Shown here: positions 57,707 to 64,000 of the stretch, piece by piece
Position numbering within the stretch: the first letter of the stretch is position 1
Layout: each line of letters starts with the position of its first letter
Origin: Dama dama
Taxonomy: Eukaryota > Chordata > Mammalia > Artiodactyla > Cervidae
Direction of reading: 5' to 3'
Assembly: GCF_033118175.1 (NCBI RefSeq)
Contig: NC_083714.1
Span: 11,532,001-11,596,000, forward strand
Length of the DNA: 64,000 nt
Position numbers and translations under genes: made by a program
The notes under the pieces: generated by a model
The model's input: the letters and a program-made list of their open reading frames with translations, nothing else
The model's database searches: none
What the model was told of the DNA's origin: nothing

Positions 57707-57861
57707 TCATGTGATGCAGGAAGAGAACGCAAATGATATGGAATGTGAGCAGCTGCCGGCAGAGACGCTGCGACAAGTGACCATTCACCGGGACCCTATA
57801 TATGGCTTTGGCTTCGTGGCTGGCAGTGAGAGGCCTGTGGTGGTGCGATCTGTGAGGCCAG
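57707..57861 (+). CDS. FRMPD3: First PDZ-coding exon of an FRMPD-family gene, probably FRMPD3
   Basis: Seen: a pyrimidine-rich tract ending in CAG at 57704-57706, an open frame, and a GTAGGT donor at 57862. From ATG 57714 the exon encodes 49 codons plus one base (phase 1). The peptide has an acidic N-terminus (QEENANDMECEQ) followed by a PDZ start: strand A near residues 20-26, the GFGF carboxylate-binding loop at residues 31-34 (57804-57815), then a VVVRSV strand. Known: FRMPD proteins carry one N-terminal PDZ domain followed by a FERM domain and act as membrane-associated scaffolds, several of them at neuronal synapses. FRMPD4 as I recall it differs at several positions here, and FRMPD1 is far more divergent, so FRMPD3 fits best. 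Which ATG is used, and whether an upstream exon contributes codons, cannot be told: the frame stays open back to the acceptor. A second in-frame ATG lies at 57738. Confidence 0.78.
57709..57714 (+). promoter_or_regulatory. Start-stop upstream ORF overlapping the candidate start codon
   Basis: The bases ATGTGATG read as ATG (57709-57711) followed at once by TGA (57712-57714). The A of that stop is also the A of the candidate FRMPD3 ATG at 57714. Minimal start-stop uORFs can stall ribosomes or allow reinitiation. The role here is inferred, and it holds only if this exon carries the true initiation codon. The -3 base is G for the main ATG. For the first ATG the -3 base depends on the upstream exon. 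Confidence 0.35.
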
Positions 57862-58159
57862 GTAGGTGTCACTCAGAGTGTCCCCCTGGCCCTGGCTCCC
57901 ACCCCCCCCCAAACACCCACACATCGTCCCAGAGAAAAGAGCACCCAAGTATACTGAGTTGCCAAGGAATTCATGAAGAGTGGGTGAAGACTTGCCAGCC
58001 AATAACTGTGTGAGGGAGCTGGTTTTTAAAGATTTATCTACACACAACACTGAGGCTGCAGTTGATAATTTAGTAGGGTCTGGGTCTTAACAAAACTTGC
58101 CTTTTCATAGAACCTTCACAGAAGAGCCATACTGCCTTGAGTGAGACATACCGATCTGA

Positions 58160-58290
58160 TTCAGTTCAACAAGTATGTACTGACTGCCTACTCTAAGCAA
58201 GGTTATAGGGAAATACAAGACAGAGTTCCTGCCCCCAAGAACCTAATCATCAGGCTGTGGAGACTAGTACACGCTCACCAAATAGGTCAT
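58160..58290 (-). mobile_element. L2 LINE 3' end, antisense, diverged
   Basis: 'tcaacaagtatgtactgact', 'gcctactctaagcaaggtta' and 'gttcctgcccccaagaacc' resemble antisense L2. Confidence 0.5.
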
Positions 58291-58424
58291 CCAGTGAAGG
58301 CTGGAGTCAGGATATAGACCATAGGTGGCAGAGAAGGGGAGAGAAAGTGAAATCTCTGAAGCCACAGGGGCAATACAATACCTACCACTGATGAAGCCCC
58401 CTAGAGTGTACAAATTTACGTCAT

Positions 58425-58580
58425 CTTGTTCAGTGCTTGCAGCTGTGTCCACAAGGTAAGGAATACCATTCCCATTTTACAGATGAGAAAACTGAGGCAG
58501 AGAGGAAGAGAAATGGCATGTCCAGGGTCACCCCACTAGGAAGTAGCAGAGCTAGGATTTGCATCTGTGCCTGTGTGATG
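58425..58580 (-). mobile_element. MIR SINE, antisense
   Basis: 'cattttacagatgagaaaac', 'gcatgtccagggtcacccca' and 'gagctaggatttgcatctg' are reversed MIR. Confidence 0.88.
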
Positions 58581-59560
58581 CCACTGAGGGGGGGCGGGAA
58601 GCAGGGCTTGAATGGGATCATGCAGGGTGGACCAAGCGCAAGCCCACCAGAACTGTGAAAGCCTGCCATTATGAATGAAATGGGAAAGGGCCTGAGCACT
58701 GTTTTATTCCAAATCTTGCTAGGCATTGACAAGAAAAGACAGACGGAAAGGAGCTCTATTCCTGAATTGCTGGGCCTGAGGCTTTAGATGTTTACAACAG
58801 TTTCTTGCTCAGTCAAGAGGAGCAGCCGGAGTACAAACTGGTCTAGCAGAAAGTTGATGAATTTTGCAATCCTCCAAGGAAAAGAAAAAGATTTTTGTAA
58901 GCTTGCTCTTCAACTGGAGGGCATAAAGTAAAAAAAAAAAAAAAACAATTCAGTACAGGAGTTTGTGGCTGACCTAAGGCTCCTGAGGTAGTCATACAGT
59001 TTGGCAAAAGGTTTTTGAGTCTCTGATCCAAAATCAAATTTATCCTGGGAAAGAGGGACCAGATAAAACTTAGTAACAGATCACCAGGAGACCCTGGTTT
59101 AACTTCAGAGGAGACAGATTTCACAGGGTTGCTGCAGGTGGTCTGAGAATAAAGAAGAAGGGGTTGGAGGAGTGGAGAGAAGAAAAGCCACAAGGGAGAC
59201 CACAGGAGGCCATGGGGCCAGCAGGCTGATCTCAGACCTGCCTCCAGCCCAGGTGCTCCCCCATCCAATGCAGAGAACTTGATTTTCAGACTGCAAGAAA
59301 AGATAAGATGCATCCTACAGAGGAACAGTTAAGGCTGAACAAGCCAACAAACCATTCCATGAAAATAGTAAGTAGACTGAGCCATCAGAGAGCCAAGGCC
59401 TGTGATGGAGACCAAGTTCCATGAGGACCTCCTCCATTGAAAGAAAGGAAGGAGGGATGAATGGATGGACAGGAGAAAGGAAAGAAGGGAGGGAGGGAAT
59501 AGGTAGAATGGCCTGTACCTAATAGATTGGCATATTTGGCAGAAGTAGATAGGAGGAATG

Positions 59561-59984
59561 CCTTTCGTGGTGGCTCAGTGGTAAAGAATCTACCTGGCTC
59601 AGCGGGTAAAGAACCCGCCTGCAATGCAGGAAACACACGAGACATGGGTTCAATCCCTGATTGGGGAATATCCCCTAGAGGAGAAAATGGCAACCCACTC
59701 CAGTATTCTTGCCTGAAAAATCCCATGGGCAGAGGAGCCTGGCAGGCTGCAATCCAAAGGATCACAGGGAGTTGGGCACAACTGAGTAAATAAGCACAGT
59801 GTACTGTGTGCCAATGCAGGAGATGTGGGTTTGATCCTGTGTCGGGAAGATCCCCTGGAGAAGGAAATGGCTACCCACTCCAGTATTTTTGCTTAGAGAA
59901 TCCCATGCACAGAGGAGCCTGGCGGACTACAGTCCATGGGGTTGCACAGAGTGGGACATGACTGAAGCAATGAAACAACATCAA
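59561..59984 (+). mobile_element. Dimeric Bov-tA-type SINE inserted as one unit
   Basis: Two head-to-tail monomers: about 59561-59800 (with a duplicated head, 'ggctcagtggtaaagaat' then 'ggctcagcgggtaaagaa') and about 59806-59984. ATAGGAGGAATG flanks the pair at 59549-59560 and 59985-59996 without mismatch. No duplication lies between the monomers. Confidence 0.9.
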
Positions 59985-60029
59985 ATAGGAGGAATGAAAT
60001 GAGTGGAAGGAACTGTCTCTTGGAAGACA

Positions 60030-60288
60030 TAATAAGTACCATTTATTGAATTCTTACCAACATCAATCAACTGTTTTAAGTGCTCTACATCCATCATCCC
60101 ATTTATCCTCCCAACATTCTTCTACTGTTATTTTTCCATTTCTTAGATGAGGAAAGAGAGATTCAAAGAGATGAAATGTCTCATCCAAGGTCCCACAGCC
60201 ATTGAGTTGTAGATTTGAGTTGAGCGTCCAAGCCTGACTTGCTGCAAAGAGTGGGCTCTTTACCACCAGGCTTCCTGTTTCTGACATC
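60030..60288 (-). mobile_element. MIR SINE, antisense
   Basis: 'accatttattgaattcttac', 'tcttagatgaggaaagagag' and 'catccaaggtcccacagcc' are reversed MIR, close to full length. Confidence 0.88.
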
Positions 60289-60888
60289 CCTGTGCTGTTA
60301 GGAGAGTGGGTTGGGGGCCTTTGCAGTTGGAGTGGGGAATCCTGCTCGCTGAGCATACAGGCCTCACCCTCAGCACACAGGCCCCACTCTCCAGAGCCAC
60401 AGAGTGATGCTCAAGTGACATGGTGACCTGGTTGTTGTTCATGTTTGTCATATTTACACAGCGCACTTTTTTTGCAGAGAGAGGAACAATTGGGATCTGA
60501 CCCTTTCAAGTGGATCCCAACAAGCATCCAGGCTGGGTTGAGAGTGAGACATGTCCTTAAACATGTCCTTAGACGTGTCCTATTTTGGGTTTGAGTTAAG
60601 CTGAGTCCTACTTGTCATTCTCCTTAAATCTCTAAAATCCTTTTCTCCAAGGAGATCTTTGCTAAGCACCAGAGGCAACACAGCCTAGGGCGCCCCTCCA
60701 ACCCACCCTTTACCACCATTAGGAAGGTAGGGCCCTCAGGCAGGTCTGCTTTCTAAACCTCAACAGTAGACATGAGAAGGAGAGAAAGCAAATTTCCAAC
60801 TGCCAGTGATTTAGGGTCAGTGCCTTGTTCCTCTCATTTCTGAGACAGCAGCATGTCTCTTAAGTGAGAGAAAATAAATGTCTTTAGG

Positions 60889-61088
60889 GCTTCCCTGGTG
60901 GCTCAGATGGTAAACAGTTTGCCTGCAATCCAGGAGACCTGGGTTAGATCCCTGGCTTGAGAAGATCCCCTGGAGAAGGGAATGGCTACCCACTCCAGTA
61001 TTCTTGCCTGGAGAATTCCATGGACTGAGGAGCATGCTGGACAGGCTACTGGAGTTGTAAAGAGTCGGACATTAACACTTTCACTTTA
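60889..61088 (+). mobile_element. Bov-tA-type SINE
   Basis: Sense copy from 'agggcttccctggtggctca' to 'gtcggacattaacactttc' with a small deletion near the 3' end. Confidence 0.92.
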
Positions 61089-61573
61089 GGTCCCTTAGTT
61101 CATCCCCCTGTCTCCAGGGAAGTGAATGCCGACATCCCTCCAGACCAGTGAGTATGAATTATATTCAAATAAGAAGATTCCTCACCCGCTCCTGTCACCT
61201 GTAACCCCTCCAATAGTCTGGAAGCCATGTCTTGTGCCCAAGCAGATCCCTCCTGGTGAAACCGAAGTTTGTGCTCCTCACTAGGTCCGAGCCGGGAATC
61301 ACTGGTGAACCTCGCTTGAGCACCAGGCCTTTGCTACCACACCACTCCCAGCCTAAGCAGGGCCATTCCATTCTCTTTCTCCAGCCCTCTGCCCTCCACT
61401 TGCTACAGGCAACAGCAGCCCAGGGCTCAAAGAGTAGCCCTGTCAGTGGCACCACTTGGCCTGCATCTCCTGCAGGCCTCAGTGCCCACAGCCGCTCCGT
61501 CAGGCACTGGTGACTCCCTCCCACCCAGGCCTGTGCTTTCCCAGCCCTCATACCTCTCTCCTCTCCTCCACAG

Positions 61574-61676
61574 GAGGCCCCTCTGAGGACAAGCTCCTGG
61601 CTGGTGACCAGATTGTGGCTATTAATGAGGAGGACGTGAGTGAAGCCCCCAGGGAGAGGTTCATAGAACTCATCAG
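61574..61676 (+). CDS. FRMPD3: Second PDZ-coding exon of the same gene, probably FRMPD3
   Basis: Seen: an acceptor (ctcctccacag) directly before 61574 and a GTAATA donor at 61677. The exon is 103 bp. Its first two bases complete the glycine codon split after 57861, giving an uninterrupted PGGPSEDKLLAGDQIVAIN junction. The frame then runs through VSEAPRERFIELI and leaves two bases (phase 2) for the next exon. The content is the middle of a PDZ domain: the GGPSE turn, the LLAGDQIVAIN strand core and helix B (APRERFIELI). The final PDZ strand and the FERM domain are not in the 2.3 kb that follow, so the gene continues beyond the right edge. Agreement of phase and peptide across a 3.7-kb intron is strong evidence for a functional gene, not a processed copy. 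Confidence 0.8.
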
Positions 61677-62340
61677 GTAATAGGAGCCTCTTGGGCCTTG
61701 CGAGAGCTGAGCACAGCTATCCCCATCCCACCGATAGCGTAACTATGGCTGCCACAGCCCTCCCTGGCTAAGAGAGAGGGGTCCTCCCAGGGAGAGCAAC
61801 CCAAGCCAGGGCTTCTGGGTACCCAGAACTTCCAGGGCCTGAGGGCCCTCACACACTCTGGCATAACCTCATTCAGTGATGTGAAGAGACACAAAGAACA
61901 GGCCCCTGGCAGAGTTCACCTCACCTCCCTTCACCCAACAACTCCCCTCACCCAAGCCCTTTGGTTTTCAACTTAACTGTGCAGTGACTACTGCGAACAA
62001 GTGAGTGACCAATGACATAGACCAAGTGAGTAAAGAATGAGAAGCAAACAAGCCATTCAAACAACATTCTGAGATAAGCACAATGTGAGCAAGACATTGT
62101 TTCTCACCTGCCACTCTCTTCCCGCCCCCCCCCCCCCAAAAAAAAACCACAAGGAGAATAAAATCCAAATGCCTGGCCAGTGGGTTGAGGCATGGAACCT
62201 GCCATGTTGGATTTTGCTCACAGTGTGTGTGACCCCTTAGTGTCCTCCCCAGATGGGGGCAGGTCAGAGAGAGAAAGGAATGTGAGGGGGACCACCACTG
62301 TCCATGGAGTCATCACACTGACTTTTACCCTCCCTTACTT
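61677..62340. other. Intron sequence without recognised repeat
   Basis: A C14-like run followed by A9 lies at 62129-62146. Nothing else recognised. Confidence 0.5.
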
Positions 62341-62347
62341 CTATATA

Positions 62348-62558
62348 TGGGGCTTCCCTTGTGGCTTAGTAGTAAAGAACCCACCTGCCAAAGCAGAAGA
62401 CGCAGGTTCGATCCCTGGGTGGGGACGATCCCCTAGAGGAGGGCATGGCAACCCACTCTAGTATTCTTGCCTGAAGAATCCCATGGACAGAGGAGCCTGG
62501 CAGGCTACAGTCCACAGGGTCTCAGAGTTGGACGCAACTGAGCAACTAAACAACAACA
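62348..62558 (+). mobile_element. Bov-tA-type SINE
   Basis: Full sense copy from 'tggggcttcccttgtggctt' to 'actgagcaactaaacaac'. CT-TATATA flanks (cttctatatat and cctctgtatat) look like an eroded target-site duplication. Confidence 0.92.
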
Positions 62559-62569
62559 ACCTCTGTATA

Positions 62570-62830
62570 TACCATACCACCACATATCACACTACATACC
62601 TCTTCCCCCCACACACCATGCCACCACACACCACATAAACACACACATCCCCATGCATACCATACACACATAAACACAAAACACGACACCACACACCACA
62701 CACACACACACACACCATGCACTAAAAACATGCCCATACCCACAGGTACCACATGCTCACACACACACACCTGTGCCATAGATACTCCCCCACCCCACAC
62801 ACGTATCACATGCACACACACGTACCACCC
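62570..62830. repeat. AC-rich low-complexity tract
   Basis: 260 bases of irregular CACAC, CCACA and CATAC blocks right after the Bov-tA tail. It looks like an expanded and decayed microsatellite seeded at the SINE tail. Confidence 0.85.
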
Positions 62831-62834
62831 CCAT

Positions 62835-63522
62835 GCCCCCTTGCATAGACACTTTGATAAGGAGTGAGACAATAGAAGTGAGAGAGGAATTAGATTCTTT
62901 CAGCTCTAAATTCCAGGGGATAACCTTAGTTTGGGGGACCTCAGCTATCTATCCTCACATGCTCACTCTCTTTTTCTCTCTCTCTCTCCCTGGCGTAGTC
63001 TGCTCCATCTCTGCCTCCATCTCCTTCAACCCTTCTCCCTTTGGAGTGTTTCCATCCCACTCATCTTTCTTGTTCTCCCAAAGCCCACCTGCCTCCAGAG
63101 CCCCTCCCTCCCCTTCAAAGGCAGAGGAGTGATGCCCCCTTGCTACCTCTGGAGGGGTTTGCACTGCCCCTTCCTGAAGTCCAGAGCAGGTCTTCCTCCA
63201 CAGGCTCCCCCTCCAGCCCAATATCCTGGTATGTGTCTGGTCCTTAATGACCCTTAGTTTGGCCCTTCTCCAAGTTCAGTTTGTCCATTGCATTCCCCCA
63301 CTCTGCACCCTTCATGGTCCACCATCACATCACCATGGGGTGAATTCTTTCAACCCCATTAGGGCATGTTGGAGGGTTCTTTCAGGCTGACCCCTCAGAA
63401 GTCTTTGCTTTGCTTCTTGTGGATATCTTTGTACCCCATACCAAGGTAGTCCAATCTTGTGAGACTGCTCAGAGCACCTTCTGGTTCAAGTCAGAGCTCA
63501 CACATTTGATAATCTCTGGGAC
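62835..63522. other. Intron sequence without recognised repeat
   Basis: Contains the CT-rich tract and the exon-like interval listed separately. No match to the missing end of the PDZ domain was seen. Confidence 0.5.
62999..63228 (+). other. Exon-like interval, probably a pseudo-exon
   Basis: A long CT-rich tract ending in GTAG precedes 62999, and CTG|GTATGT lies at 63229. Joined to the PDZ exon ending at 61676, it would stay open in phase to a stop near 63255 past the donor. The predicted peptide is hydrophobic and low in complexity and does not resemble the end of a PDZ domain, so this is most likely chance. Confidence 0.15.
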
Positions 63523-63529
63523 TAGTAGA

Positions 63530-64000
63530 TCATTCATTCATTCAGTGAATATTTATTATATTGAGTGTCTCCTGTACATCAGTTGTTGTTCTAGGCACTG
63601 AATATACAGCAGTGAATAAGACAGACAAAAATCCTTGCCTGTTGGAGTTTACATTCTAGTGGAAGAAGACACATCATAAGAAGTAAACATGATAAATAAG
63701 TATTGCACAGTATATTAGAAGGTGATGAATGTTATTGAAGAATAGAAAGGGGGTCAGGATAAAGATCAGGAATGCTGGGGACAGGGGTGCAGAGTGCAAC
63801 TTTAAATAGCATGGCCAGTGTTGGCCTCAATGAGGAGGTGACATCTGAAGAAAGACTTGAAGGAAATGAGGATATCAGAGAAGGCAAGAAGAACCCAGTG
63901 TAGAGGCCCTGAGGCAGGAGTGTGTGTGATGTGTTTGGGGAATGTGGGAGAAGCCCACATGTGGAGTTGGGTAAGGGAGGGGGGAATTGTAGCTACTGCA
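63530..64000 (-). mobile_element. L2 LINE 3' region, antisense, continuing past the window edge
   Basis: 'agtgaatatttattatattg', 'gttctaggcactgaatatac', 'gtgaataagacagacaaaaa' and 'gaggccctgaggcaggagtg' follow antisense L2 in order. Confidence 0.85.

Larger units (their letters stand above)
57862..61573 (+). other. Intron between the two PDZ exons
   Basis: This 3.7-kb intron has a GT donor and an AG acceptor. It contains an antisense L2-like piece, a MIR, a dimeric Bov-tA insertion, a second MIR and one more Bov-tA. Stretches 58585-59560, 60290-60890 and 61090-61573 show no further recognisable gene or repeat, apart from short A-rich and purine-rich runs. Confidence 0.75.

Noticed and set aside
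59561..59984. Regularly repeated segments that might suggest an array such as CRISPR
   Set aside because: These are two SINE monomers in a mammalian genome. No short direct repeats with unique spacers exist.
62546..62872. Minus-strand frame rich in Cys, Val and Trp
   Set aside because: It is the translation of the AC-rich tract.

Overview
This window is nuclear DNA from a ruminant (pecoran artiodactyl: cattle, buffalo, sheep, goat or a close relative). The diagnosis rests on dispersed repeats. There is a 1.9-kb piece of the RTE-type LINE BovB that still shows its reverse transcriptase, plus further BovB 3' ends on both strands. There are more than a dozen Bov-tA-type SINEs and several copies of the older cetartiodactyl tRNA-derived CHR SINE. 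A relic layer common to all placental mammals (MIR, L2, L1, MER5-like hAT elements) lies underneath. The species cannot be settled by eye.

Only one protein-coding gene can be supported, and only in part. Two exons at 57707-57861 and 61574-61676 on the + strand join in phase to encode the first two thirds of a PDZ domain. It matches the FERM-and-PDZ-domain family (FRMPD), most likely FRMPD3, a gene that lies on the X chromosome in human. The rest of the gene (end of the PDZ domain, FERM domain, C-terminal tail) would lie beyond the right edge. About 16 kb upstream, at 40985-42080, is the window's only CpG island. It is a good candidate for the gene's promoter and 5' untranslated exon(s).

Layout. 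1-18 kb: intergenic, with L1, L2 and MIR relics, the large BovB copy (4.1-6.0 kb), Bov-tA and CHR SINEs and two long microsatellites. 18-25 kb: an artiodactyl L1 3' end, then a long repeat-poor and moderately GC-rich stretch (18.7-21.3 kb), BovB tails and a MER5-like element. 25-35 kb: two antisense BovB 3' ends, a mariner MITE, MIR and L2 copies, and an AT-rich block with octamer and homeodomain motifs (32.2-32.5 kb). 35-41 kb: sparse repeats. 41-42 kb: CpG island. 42-57 kb: mainly intronic if the island is the promoter. It holds a 2-kb antisense L2 fossil with reverse-transcriptase relics, a second mariner MITE, several SINEs and a motif-rich block near 56.3 kb. 57.7-61.7 kb: the two PDZ exons, separated by a 3.7-kb intron carrying a dimeric Bov-tA insertion. 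61.7-64 kb: intron with a Bov-tA, an AC-rich tract and an antisense L2.

I found no prokaryotic, viral or CRISPR-like system and no convincing novel multi-gene system. The most useful leads are the FRMPD3 gene model, its candidate promoter island, the start-stop uORF at the first PDZ exon, the candidate regulatory blocks, and several well-delimited transposon insertions with target-site duplications.
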